DNA of 64,000 nucleotides. Origin: Pseudoxanthomonas sacheonensis. Lineage in GTDB: Bacteria; Pseudomonadota; Gammaproteobacteria; Xanthomonadales; Xanthomonadaceae. Positions 42,492 through 52,435 of this stretch are shown here, in pieces. How positions within the stretch are numbered: the first letter of the stretch is position 1; each line of letters opens with the position of its first letter. The stretch covers positions 390,833 to 454,832 of the forward strand of contig NZ_PDWS01000001.1 in the NCBI RefSeq assembly GCF_010093305.1, in the 5' to 3' direction. The notes under the pieces were generated by a model. The model did not search any database. It was not told the DNA's origin and worked only from the letters and a program-made list of their open reading frames with translations. Made by a program: the position numbers and the translations under genes.

Positions 42492-42980
42492 ATGTACACG
42501 CAGTTGAAGAGTTATCCATCGCGCCGCTTCCAAAGGGGCGTAGGCCTGATCGAAGTCATGATCTCGGTCCTGATTCTGGGCATCGGTTTGTTGGGAGTGG
42601 CTGCCATGCAAGCTACCGCGCTGCGCAACAACCAGAGCGCGCTCGAACGCACCCAGGCGACTATCCAAAGCTACTCGATCCTCGATGCGATGCGCGCCAA
42701 CCGCAATATCGCCTTGGGCGGGGGATACAACCTGGCCCGGACTTGCGCTGCCCCGGGTGCGGGTACGCTTGCCCAGAACGACCTGCGCCGTTGGATAAGT
42801 TCGCTCAAGACCACCTTGGGAGACAACGACGGAAGTTGCGGCACCATCGCCTGCAATGGCGACACTTGCACGATCACCGTCGAGTGGGACGATAGTCGGG
42901 CCGCGGACGGTCTTGATGCCCAGGGTGCGGAAGTCAACGCCGCCGACCGCCATATAGTCAACACGGTGGCCCGTCTATGA
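42492..42980 (+). CDS. pilV: Type IV pilus minor pilin PilV
   Basis: A 162-residue minor pilin. The ATG at 42492 has an AGGA site nine bases upstream; a GTG at 42462 inside fimT is an alternative. The prepilin site is RG/VGLIEVMISVLILGIGLLG with Glu at +5. The downstream segment GVAAMQATALRNNQSALERT is typical of PilV. Four Cys lie in the C-terminal half. It overlaps pilW by 4 bp (ATGA). Confidence 0.92.
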   Translation: MYTQLKSYPSRRFQRGVGLIEVMISVLILGIGLLGVAAMQATALRNNQSALERTQATIQSYSILDAMRANRNIALGGGYNLARTCAAPGAGTLAQNDLRRWISSLKTTLGDNDGSCGTIACNGDTCTITVEWDDSRAADGLDAQGAEVNAADRHIVNTVARL

Positions 42981-44002
42981 AGCGCATGCCTGCCCCTTAC
43001 TCCGCCAGGCGCCACCTCGCCCGAGGCGTCACCTTGATCGAGCTCATGATCTCGCTGGTGCTGGGATTGTTGGTGGTAGCCGCGGCCATCGGCATCTTCG
43101 CCTCGAACAAACAGGTTTTCCGGTCGACCGAAAATCTCAGCCGCTTGCAGGAAAACGCGCGTGTGGCCTATGAGCTGATGGCGCGCGAAGTGCGGGAGGC
43201 GGGCGGCAATCCGTGTTCGCGCAATGTGCCCATCGTCAACGTGGTCAACGCCTCCGCCAACGACTGGTGGAGGAATTGGACCGATGGAGTACATGGCTAC
43301 GAAGGCACCGAGGCGTTCGTGGGCGCGCCGTTTGGTGCGGGCATCGGCGGCCGGGTGAATGGCACCGACGCGATCGAGCTTCGGTCGGGCGCGCCCGGCG
43401 AAGTCACTGTGACCGACCATAAGCCGAATTCGGCGCAGTTCAAGGTCAACACCAACGACCATGGCTTGTCCGACGGCGATATCGTGATGGTTTGCGATTT
43501 CGTGCAGGGATCCATTTTCCAGATCACCCAAGCGCAGAACGGCATCAACAACACCGTGGTCCACAACACGGGCACTGGCACGCCGGGAAACTGCAGTAAA
43601 GGCCTGGGTTGGGCAAATCCCCCGGACTGTACGACCAATGGCAAGTCCTATGCATACGGACCTAATTCCACCATCGCCCGCTTGCGGGCTACTGCCTGGT
43701 ATATCGGCAACAACGGCCGCAATGGCGGACGGTCCCTTTACCAGACATCCATCCGCAACAATGGTGGAGAGGTCGAGACCATAAACCAGGAAATCACCGA
43801 GGGTGTGCAGAACATGCAGATCCAGTATCTGGCGCCGGGGGCGGTCAACTACGTGGACGCTGCCGCCGGCACCGATTGGCCCAGGGTATCTGCGGTGCGT
43901 ATCGTCCTGAGCATGCAGGGGCAGGACAACGTGAGTACCAGCGGCGGCAAGCTGGGACGCACCGTGGAGCACGTGGTCACCTTACGGAATCGCAATCTAT
44001 GA
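42977..44002 (+). CDS. pilW: Type IV pilus minor pilin PilW
   Basis: A 341-residue minor pilin with leader cleavage at RG/VTLIELMISLVLGLLVVA and Glu at +5. The stretch FRSTENLSRLQENARVAYEL and MAREVREAGGNPC is a PilW hallmark. It forms part of the tip complex with PilX, PilV and PilY1. Its stop overlaps the pilX start by 4 bp. Confidence 0.93.
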   Translation: MKRMPAPYSARRHLARGVTLIELMISLVLGLLVVAAAIGIFASNKQVFRSTENLSRLQENARVAYELMAREVREAGGNPCSRNVPIVNVVNASANDWWRNWTDGVHGYEGTEAFVGAPFGAGIGGRVNGTDAIELRSGAPGEVTVTDHKPNSAQFKVNTNDHGLSDGDIVMVCDFVQGSIFQITQAQNGINNTVVHNTGTGTPGNCSKGLGWANPPDCTTNGKSYAYGPNSTIARLRATAWYIGNNGRNGGRSLYQTSIRNNGGEVETINQEITEGVQNMQIQYLAPGAVNYVDAAAGTDWPRVSAVRIVLSMQGQDNVSTSGGKLGRTVEHVVTLRNRNL

Positions 44003-44574
44003 AAACCCGTATGCCATCCACAGCCAGGCTTCAGCGCGGCGCGTCGCTGTTCGTCGTACTGATTCTGTTGCTGGTCATGACTCTTTTGGGCTTGGCGATA
44101 CTGCGCAGCACAGTGATGGAAGAGCGCATGAGCGCCAACCTCTACGATCGCAGCCTGTCGTTCCAGTCGGCGGAAACCGCACTACGCGAGGCCGAGGAAA
44201 GGATCCAGGCCGCTGAGCTTTCCGGCACCAGGTTGGGTTTCGACTGTTCGGTGGTCGGCATGATCTGTCCGTCCATCCCCACCAACGCATTGACCGGCGC
44301 AGCCTGCAGCGGCGGTAAATACTGCTGGACCACGATGCCCGCCGGCAACCAAGTGCTTTCTACGGGCATGGTTCCGCAGTACTACATCGAGTACATGGGG
44401 CAATACACCAACGAGGACGACCTGGGCCTGGCGGGCAGCGCCAACGCGAACCAGTACGGCGGCAGCGGTGGCGTACCTCTCCAGCATTTCTATCGCATCA
44501 CTGCGCGTAGCCACAATCCTGTAGGTAGCGACCGCTCGGTTGTCATATTGCAATCAAACATCGTAGTCAAATAG
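43999..44574 (+). CDS. pilX: Type IV pilus minor pilin PilX
   Basis: A 191-residue protein. Leader cleavage is at RG/ASLFVVLILLLVMTLLG. It lacks the Glu at +5 found in other pilins, as is normal for the PilX/GspK class, which sits at the very tip. STVMEERMSANLYDRSLSFQ and SAETALREAEERIQA are diagnostic of PilX. The start at 43999 overlaps pilW (ATGA). A 53-bp gap leads to pilY1. Confidence 0.93.
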   Translation: MKTRMPSTARLQRGASLFVVLILLLVMTLLGLAILRSTVMEERMSANLYDRSLSFQSAETALREAEERIQAAELSGTRLGFDCSVVGMICPSIPTNALTGAACSGGKYCWTTMPAGNQVLSTGMVPQYYIEYMGQYTNEDDLGLAGSANANQYGGSGGVPLQHFYRITARSHNPVGSDRSVVILQSNIVVK

Positions 44575-44627
44575 CCCGCGCGTAGAGAAGGCATGAGCAA
44601 GCGATTGCCCTTTACGAGGAGAAAGAA

Positions 44628-47600
44628 ATGAAGACCCCTATTACTTCGCCCGTACCGCGGCGCTCGAGCCTGGCATCCCGCGCGAGCGTGTTCTTGATCG
44701 GCATGCTGGCCGCTCTCAGCTCGTTGCCCGCGACTTCGGTCGAAATCGCCCAGACCCCGCTGTCCATCGGCGGCAACGTGCCGGGCAATCTTTCGCTGGT
44801 GCCGTCAGTCGAATTCCCCACTCTGATCAGCGTGGCCAACTTCGGCGACTACGATCCCACGCGCAGCTATGTCGGGTACTTCGACGCCAACAAGTGCTAT
44901 CAGTACGTCTACAACGCCACCGAGTCGGAACGGCATTTCCAGCCTAGTTCAGCGTCCGTTTCGCATGCTTGCGGCAGTTCGTTGTGGAGCGGAAACTATC
45001 TCAACTGGGCCGCCACCCAGACGATCGACCCGTTCCGTTCGGCGCTTACCGGCGGCTACCGGGTAAAAGACACCACCACGGAAACGTGGCTGGAGAAAGC
45101 GAAGGCCGACCGTGATGGCGGGACCAGCGCCACGGCCAACTTCCCACGCCGCACCTACCCTGGAGCTGCGAACTCCACTGCGGTCAGCAACGCCACTCCC
45201 GCCAGCTGGGGTACCATCCGCACACGTATCGACGGTCTTGGCAACAAGATGCGCTTCACCAGCGGCGGCAACGCGGCTGCGCTGAACAACAACAACCCGG
45301 GTACGGGCCAGCCGGTGGCCTATAACCCCGCAATCCATACGCTGAGCGATGCGGCGCTCGTTACCGTCGATGGGGTGCCGGTCAGCACTGCCAATGTGGT
45401 CTGGGAGGTCAGTGTCCGGGTCGCGGTCTGCGTGACGGGCATGCTGGAAAGCAACTGCAATGACTCCTATTCGGGTGTAGCCAAACCGGAAGGCCTGATA
45501 CAGGAATATTCGAACCGTTTGCGCTACAGCATCTTCGGATATCTGAACAACGGCGGCGGCACGGAGCCAGAGGGCGGTGTGCTTAGAGCGAACCAGAAGT
45601 TCGTCGGCCCCAATGCCTACTACCCGGATGTGGCGGGAGCGCAGGTCAATGCTGCCAGAGAATGGGATCCGAGCACCGGCATCCTTGTCGTCAATCCGGA
45701 TTCGGCCGATGCCACGGCCACCAACGCGCCCGGCATCGTCAACAGCGGCGTCATCAACTACCTCAACAAATTCGGCCAGATGGAGACGGGCCGCAACGCC
45801 AAGTCCTATGACAATGTCAGTGAGCTTTATTACGCCGCTGTCCGCTATTTCAAGAACCTGGGCAACGTGCCCTCGTATTCGACCCTCAATAACGATTACC
45901 AGCTTGCGGATGGATTTCCGGTGATCACCGACTGGCAGGACCCGATCAGGTACCAGTGCCAGACCAACGTCATTCTGGGTATCGGCGATACCAACACCTG
46001 GCGCGACAAGAACTTGCCGGGCGCCACCAGCGGCGCAGGCGAACCCGGAAAGCCGGCGGAAGTCTCCGCGGATACCACCGTGGACGTGGTCGCCAGTCTG
46101 AAGAAGATCTGGCAGATGGAAGGGCGCACCGACGCTCAGGCGACAACGCTGTCTGCGGCCAGCGATTTCAACGGCGCATCCAGGCAAAATTCCGCCTATA
46201 TCGCCGCATTGGCCTACGATTCGCACACTCGCGACATACGGCCGACGGGCGCAACCAATGCGCTGGCCGGCAATCAGACCATTTCCACCTACTGGGTGGA
46301 CGTGGTGGAAAACCGCGACTACAAATCGCCGTCCACCAATCAGTACTGGTTGGCGACGAAATACGGCGGCTTCACCGTGCCCACCGGCTTCGACCCGGCG
46401 ACCAACATTACGCCCCTGCCCGATGCGCAATGGTGGACGACAGGCGATTACGTCGATCCAACGGGAGCCAACTACAGGCGGCCCGACAATTTCTATGTGG
46501 CTGCCGATGCTGCCAGGATGGTGGAAAGCCTGAAGCGCGTTTTCGCCAAGATCATTTCCGATATGCATGGTTCGGGCGGCTCGTTCGCGGCCAATTCGAC
46601 CAAACTCGAAACCGGCGCAATGACCTTCCAGGCCCAGTTCTACAGTGGCAGCTGGCGCGGCGAGCTCAGTGCGTATACGGTCAATGCCACGACGGGCGCG
46701 TTGACTCCGGCGTGGAATGCGGGCAGCCAGTTTCCGGCGTGGGCCACGCGCAATATATACGTCAACAACGATGGAACGCAGGCGGGCTACAGGCGTTTCA
46801 CCTATCCGAACCTGGACAGCACCAATGCCTCTGCGCTGGGTTCGCAGGCGGTCGTAGACTACCTGCGTGGCGATAGGTCCAATGAAGCGCCCAATGGGAT
46901 AGGCCTGCGCGCCCGCCAGAGCATCCTGGGCGACATCGTCAATTCCCAGCCGATGTATGTCGGGGCGCCCAACGGACGTTTGTTCTACGGTCAAGAGTTC
47001 ACTGGAGCGGATTCCTTCGGCGCTTATGTGGCTGCCAACACCACACGCACGCCTGTAGTCTATGTGGGCGCGAACGACGGCATGCTCCATGGTTTCAATG
47101 CCAACACCGGCGTGGAAACCTACGCGTTCGTGCCCAAGGCGGCCATCGCTGCCGGGTTGAGGGATTACACAAGTCCCACCTACGCGCACCGTTATTTCGT
47201 CGATGGCGAGATCACCGTCGCCGATGCCTATGTCGGCGGCGCGTGGAAGACCATCCTGGTGGGGACCATGGGGCGCGGCGGCAAGGCCATCTATGCCTTG
47301 GACATCACCGACCCGGACGACGTCGAATTTCTTTGGGAAAAAAGCGCTGCCGATATTCCACAGCTGGGCAACAGCATCGGCAAACCCGTCATAGCGCAGG
47401 TAGCCGATGGAGACTGGCGCGTGATGATAGGCAACGGTCCCAACAGCACCGGAGATGGAGCCAGCCTGATCACGGTACGCCTGAGTAATGGCGCCGTCAC
47501 GACGGTATCCACGGGCACGGCAGTGGCGAATGGTCTTTCGGCTGTCAATGCATGGTCTACCGGGACGACGGATTTCGTCGACGCCGTCTATGCGGGCGAC

Positions 47601-48353
47601 TTGCAGGGCAACCTGTGGAAGATCACCAACCTGACCGGCACTCCGGTGGTCATGAACCTGTTCCAGGCCCAATACAGCGGGGATGCGCAACCTATTACCG
47701 CCGCGCCTCTGGTGTCCAAGAATCCCGCGAACGACAGCACCTGGGTATTCATAGGTACCGGACGCTACCTCAATGTCGAAGACCTGGCCAACAAGGATGT
47801 GCAGACGTGGTACGGGTTGATCGACGACGGTACTTCCATTGCCGGCAGGGCGCAGTTGGTCGGCACCAGCATCCTTTCGGAAACGACGATCGGCGGCCTG
47901 GGCGCCCGGGTCATCAGCGACAACGTGAGTTCCGGTCCGCGTGGCTGGTACATGGATTTGATTTCGCCGGTCCACGGCGCAGAGGGCGAGCGCATGATCG
48001 TGCCCAACTTCTTCCAGGGGTTGGCGCTGATCGGCACGACCCGCATCCCGGATACGACCAACGTCTGCAATCCCAGCGGCAAGGGCTATGTCATGGCGAT
48101 CGATCCCTTCACTGGCGGAAGGCTGTCGCAAAGTTTCTTCGACATGAACGGCGATGGGCAGTTCAATAGTGCCGATCTGGTCAATGGCAACCCAGTATCC
48201 GGTATCGGCCTATCGAGCGGCCCCAACAATCCGATCTTCATCGGCGACATCATCCAGATCAATCTGGACGACGCTACCGCAGTGCAAAGAAAAACAAATT
48301 CCAGCGTCCTGGCACCGTCCAGGGTTTCCTGGCGCGAAATAGTAGGGGATTGA
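44628..48353 (+). CDS. pilY1: PilY1-like pilus tip adhesin
   Basis: A 1241-residue exported protein with a strong ribosome-binding site (AGGAG). It has a signal sequence (about residues 1-38). The N-terminal ~700 residues hold a divergent von Willebrand A-like region. The C-terminal half is the PilY1 beta-propeller: VYVGANDGMLHGFNANTGVE, TILVGTMGRGGKAIYALDIT, VFIGTGRYLNVEDLA. Near the end, DMNGDGQFNSADL is an EF-hand-like calcium loop. PilY1 sits at the pilus tip, controls extension and adhesion, and is needed for twitching. It belongs to the fimT-pilE operon. Confidence 0.93.
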   Translation: MKTPITSPVPRRSSLASRASVFLIGMLAALSSLPATSVEIAQTPLSIGGNVPGNLSLVPSVEFPTLISVANFGDYDPTRSYVGYFDANKCYQYVYNATESERHFQPSSASVSHACGSSLWSGNYLNWAATQTIDPFRSALTGGYRVKDTTTETWLEKAKADRDGGTSATANFPRRTYPGAANSTAVSNATPASWGTIRTRIDGLGNKMRFTSGGNAAALNNNNPGTGQPVAYNPAIHTLSDAALVTVDGVPVSTANVVWEVSVRVAVCVTGMLESNCNDSYSGVAKPEGLIQEYSNRLRYSIFGYLNNGGGTEPEGGVLRANQKFVGPNAYYPDVAGAQVNAAREWDPSTGILVVNPDSADATATNAPGIVNSGVINYLNKFGQMETGRNAKSYDNVSELYYAAVRYFKNLGNVPSYSTLNNDYQLADGFPVITDWQDPIRYQCQTNVILGIGDTNTWRDKNLPGATSGAGEPGKPAEVSADTTVDVVASLKKIWQMEGRTDAQATTLSAASDFNGASRQNSAYIAALAYDSHTRDIRPTGATNALAGNQTISTYWVDVVENRDYKSPSTNQYWLATKYGGFTVPTGFDPATNITPLPDAQWWTTGDYVDPTGANYRRPDNFYVAADAARMVESLKRVFAKIISDMHGSGGSFAANSTKLETGAMTFQAQFYSGSWRGELSAYTVNATTGALTPAWNAGSQFPAWATRNIYVNNDGTQAGYRRFTYPNLDSTNASALGSQAVVDYLRGDRSNEAPNGIGLRARQSILGDIVNSQPMYVGAPNGRLFYGQEFTGADSFGAYVAANTTRTPVVYVGANDGMLHGFNANTGVETYAFVPKAAIAAGLRDYTSPTYAHRYFVDGEITVADAYVGGAWKTILVGTMGRGGKAIYALDITDPDDVEFLWEKSAADIPQLGNSIGKPVIAQVADGDWRVMIGNGPNSTGDGASLITVRLSNGAVTTVSTGTAVANGLSAVNAWSTGTTDFVDAVYAGDLQGNLWKITNLTGTPVVMNLFQAQYSGDAQPITAAPLVSKNPANDSTWVFIGTGRYLNVEDLANKDVQTWYGLIDDGTSIAGRAQLVGTSILSETTIGGLGARVISDNVSSGPRGWYMDLISPVHGAEGERMIVPNFFQGLALIGTTRIPDTTNVCNPSGKGYVMAIDPFTGGRLSQSFFDMNGDGQFNSADLVNGNPVSGIGLSSGPNNPIFIGDIIQINLDDATAVQRKTNSSVLAPSRVSWREIVGD

Positions 48354-48356
48354 AAC

Positions 48357-48827
48357 ATGAAGATATCGAACTGCATGAAGCTTGGATCCATCCACGGCCG
48401 CGGTAGGCGCCATATCGCCGGCTTCACCTTGATAGAGCTGATGATCGTCGTGGCGGTCGTCGCGATTCTGGCGACTATCGCCTATGCGAGCTATCGTGAT
48501 CAGGTCGTAAAGTCGCGACGGGCCGCAGGCGCGGCTTGCCTGCAGGAGCGGGCACAGTACATGGAGCGCTACTACACCACCTGGCTCACTTACAACCCGC
48601 CTGCTCCGGCGCCTGCCGCTGCAATCGGCCAGTGCGACAATGAGGTTTCACCGCATTACCAAGTCAGCATCGTCGGGGGGTCGCTGGGGGCCAAGACTTT
48701 CACGTTGCAGGCGGTTCCTCAGGGGGCGCAGGCTACCGCCGACACCAAGTGCGGGACCTTGACCCTGACGGCCAAGGGCGTGCGTGGCGAGAGCGGGACC
48801 GCTACCAGCGCGGACCAATGCTGGTAA
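48357..48827 (+). CDS. pilE: Type IV pilin-like protein PilE
   Basis: A 156-residue pilin with leader cleavage at AG/FTLIELMIVVAVVAILATIA and Glu at +5. Next comes YASYRDQVVKSRRAAGAACL, typical of PilE minor pilins. The C-terminal Cys pair (KCGTLTL and the terminal QCW) probably forms the D-loop disulfide. It lies 3 bp after pilY1 and closes the operon; a terminator hairpin follows. Confidence 0.93.
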   Translation: MKISNCMKLGSIHGRGRRHIAGFTLIELMIVVAVVAILATIAYASYRDQVVKSRRAAGAACLQERAQYMERYYTTWLTYNPPAPAPAAAIGQCDNEVSPHYQVSIVGGSLGAKTFTLQAVPQGAQATADTKCGTLTLTAKGVRGESGTATSADQCW

Positions 48828-48873
48828 GTTGGTCATTCGACAATCGCATCAAGACGCTTCGGTTCGATGCATC

Positions 48874-48906
48874 AACAAAGGCTGCGATTTCATCGCAGCC
48901 TTTGTT
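48874..48906 (+). terminator. Terminator of the minor-pilin operon
   Basis: A 15-bp perfect stem (AACAAAGGCTGCGAT / ATCGCAGCCTTTGTT) with a 3-nt loop, followed by ATT. Lies 46 bases after pilE. Confidence 0.88.
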
Positions 48907-49020
48907 ATTCGTGGAACGCGAAGCTGGCTCGAGCCAACGACTCACTGCGCCGGTTACGTATTCACCGTATTTCGTGCGTCCAACATCGGAGAAAACCGGA
49001 TTCTGGGTTTTGGGCAAATG

Positions 49021-49048
49021 AAAAGGGCTGCGATCGCTCGCAGCCCTT
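49021..49048 (-). terminator. Terminator of tRNA-Asn
   Basis: Read on the minus strand: AAGGGCTGCGA, loop GCGA, TCGCAGCCCTT, then TTCATTTG. Starts nine bases after the tRNA 3' end. Confidence 0.85.
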
Positions 49049-49056
49049 GACGTGTC

Positions 49057-49133
49057 TGGCGCCCGAAGTTGGACTCGAACCAACGACCCCCTGATTAACA
49101 GTCAAGTGCTCTAACCGGCTGAGCTATTCGGGC
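49057..49133 (-). tRNA. tRNA-Asn (anticodon GTT)
   Basis: A 77-nt gene with encoded CCA. Acceptor arms GCCCGAA / TTCGGGC, D-loop TAGCTCAGCCGGTTAGAGC, anticodon loop CTGTTAA and T-arm GTTGGTTCGAGTCCAAC. Good promoter and terminator flank it. Confidence 0.96.
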
Positions 49134-49142
49134 GGGGCGGTC

Positions 49143-49171
49143 ATTGTAGGGGGGAGGAATCGGTCAGGCAA
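49143..49171 (-). promoter_or_regulatory. Sigma-70 promoter of tRNA-Asn
   Basis: Read on the minus strand: -35 TTGCCT (49171-49166), 17-bp spacer, -10 TACAAT (49148-49143), nine bases before the tRNA. Confidence 0.8.
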
Positions 49172-49229
49172 GGCTGGGTTGTGGCCGATGGCCGATTTCT
49201 CTGACGGAAAGGCGCGCAGACGCCTGGTT

Positions 49230-49811
49230 TCAGGGCATGCACGGCGTCGACCCCGAAGCCTTTTCGCTGCGCACCCTGCCCACATTGTTGACGATCACCT
49301 GCCACAGCAGGACGTCGTCCCGGCAAAGACGCACGCTGATATTGCTGCCGGCGCTGCGGCCGTCGGGCAGGTAGCGCAGCTGGGGGCGGCCGGTCGAGGA
49401 GACCAGGCGCAAGGAGGGGTGGAGGGGAGTATTTTCGTCCCGCAGTATGTCTTCCCGCGCATCCGGCTGCCTGTTGCCGTCGGCATCGAAGAACATCAGC
49501 CAGCCCTGGCTCCAGTCGCCGTCCATGCGGCAGCCGCCGGCCCGGTTGGAGGGGCAGACCACCGTCGGGATGCGGTAGCTGATGGCCGTGCTGCGTGCCG
49601 AAGCCATGTAGGCGGTCAGCAAGTGCATGGTCGAGCTCGCGCGCTGGTTTTCCATCATGCTGCGATAAGAGGGCACGCCTATCGCCAGTCCGATGGCCGA
49701 AATGGCCATGACGACCAGCGCCTCGAGCAGGCTGAAGCCTCCGGGACCGTGAAAGCGGCTTTGGGAACCCGCCGCGGGTTCGGCGGGGGAGGTAGTGGGC
49801 ATCCGATGCAT
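49230..49811 (-). CDS. fimT: Solitary GspH/FimT-type pseudopilin
   Basis: A 193-residue pseudopilin. The start at 49811 has an AGGAGAAAGCC ribosome-binding site. The leader is long (about 34 residues); cleavage is predicted at GG/FSLLEALVVMAISAIGLAIG with Glu at +5. The body (YMASARSTAISYRIPTVVCP, DGDWSQGWLMFFDADGNRQP) is the GspH/FimT domain. It is a second FimT-like protein beside the one at 41875, on the other strand and not in the pilin operon, between tRNA-Asn and uvrB. Whether it enters the pilus or is used in DNA uptake is unknown. Confidence 0.88.
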   Translation of the reverse strand: MHRMPTTSPAEPAAGSQSRFHGPGGFSLLEALVVMAISAIGLAIGVPSYRSMMENQRASSTMHLLTAYMASARSTAISYRIPTVVCPSNRAGGCRMDGDWSQGWLMFFDADGNRQPDAREDILRDENTPLHPSLRLVSSTGRPQLRYLPDGRSAGSNISVRLCRDDVLLWQVIVNNVGRVRSEKASGSTPCMP

Positions 49812-49936
49812 GGCTTTCTCCTGTAGGCCCTGTCCGGGCATGCCCAGATTCCTCTTCTTGCCGGGGCGCGGACATCGGCAAGGCGCGCGAGGATCTGTAA
49901 GGAATTTCCTGACGCAGCCGTAATCCCGGTCGCCGC

Positions 49937-49942
49937 TATACT
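49937..49942 (+). promoter_or_regulatory. Possible -10 box of uvrB
   Basis: TATACT lies 25 bp before the uvrB ATG. No clear -35 or LexA box was seen upstream. Confidence 0.35.
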
Positions 49943-49967
49943 GGTCAATCGCCGCAGAATCCCCGCC

Positions 49968-52001
<2,034 letters not shown>

Positions 52002-52003
52002 CC

Positions 52004-52029
52004 GTAGGTCGGGGCTACGCCCCCGACGC
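52004..52029. repeat. Single GTAG-type REP
   Basis: GTAGGTCGGGGCTACGCCCC then CGACGC, a stand-alone hairpin of the family seen as a pair at 32403-32482. It begins two bases after the uvrB stop. Confidence 0.75.
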
Positions 52030-52129
52030 ACGGAAATCATGGGCCCGGCCGCTGAAGCTACCCATGCGCCGGCCTGTCGAACCTCGCAGCCTCGATGGTT
52101 CGGCCGATTCGACGGCGGGCTCCGGCCGA

Positions 52130-52158
52130 TTCCGTACCGCCTGCATGGATGTTATGAT
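52130..52158 (+). promoter_or_regulatory. Probable promoter of tRNA-Val
   Basis: TTCCGT (52130-52135), 17-bp spacer, TATGAT (52153-52158), then a GC-rich GCGCGCCCC discriminator typical of stringently controlled stable-RNA promoters. The -35 is weak. Confidence 0.45.
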
Positions 52159-52192
52159 GCGCGCCCCTGAAAGCTTCCCTTCGGGGCATACC

Positions 52193-52267
52193 GGGCGGTT
52201 AGCTCAGCGGTAGAGCACTACCTTGACATGGTAGGGGTCACAGGTTCGAACCCTGTACCGCCCACCA
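52193..52267 (+). tRNA. tRNA-Val (anticodon GAC)
   Basis: A 75-nt gene with encoded CCA. Acceptor arms GGGCGGT / ACCGCCC, D-arm TAGCTCAGCGGTAGAGC, anticodon loop TTGACAT and T-arm CAGGTTCGAACCCTG. Confidence 0.96.
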
Positions 52268-52395
52268 CGCCTTCACGGCGTGGCACCGGCAAAGGCGACA
52301 ATCCAGAGGTGGCGGCCCTGCCGTCTAGCGTGCGACATGAGCACTACCAACTTCCCCTGCTGACTTCCTTGCCCGCCTCTTCCGTTGGTGTATCG

Positions 52396-52416
52396 AAGGC
52401 GCGCAGCGCCTTTTTT
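52396..52416 (+). terminator. Terminator between tRNA-Val and thrS
   Basis: AAGGCGC, loop GCA, GCGCCTT followed by TTTT. Lies 20 bp before the thrS ATG, so besides ending tRNA-Val transcripts it could act as an attenuator for thrS. Confidence 0.75.
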
Positions 52417-52435
52417 CGTATCTGGTAACGACTGA

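Noticed and set aside
44949..48131. Long minus-strand open frame (1060 codons) opposite pilY1
   Set aside because: Shadow of the pilY1 codon pattern; it has no start context or motif, and pilY1 is a clear member of its operon.
49812..49967. LexA box upstream of uvrB
   Set aside because: No match to the CTGT-N8-ACAG or the TTAGTA-N6-TACTAA type consensus could be found by eye.
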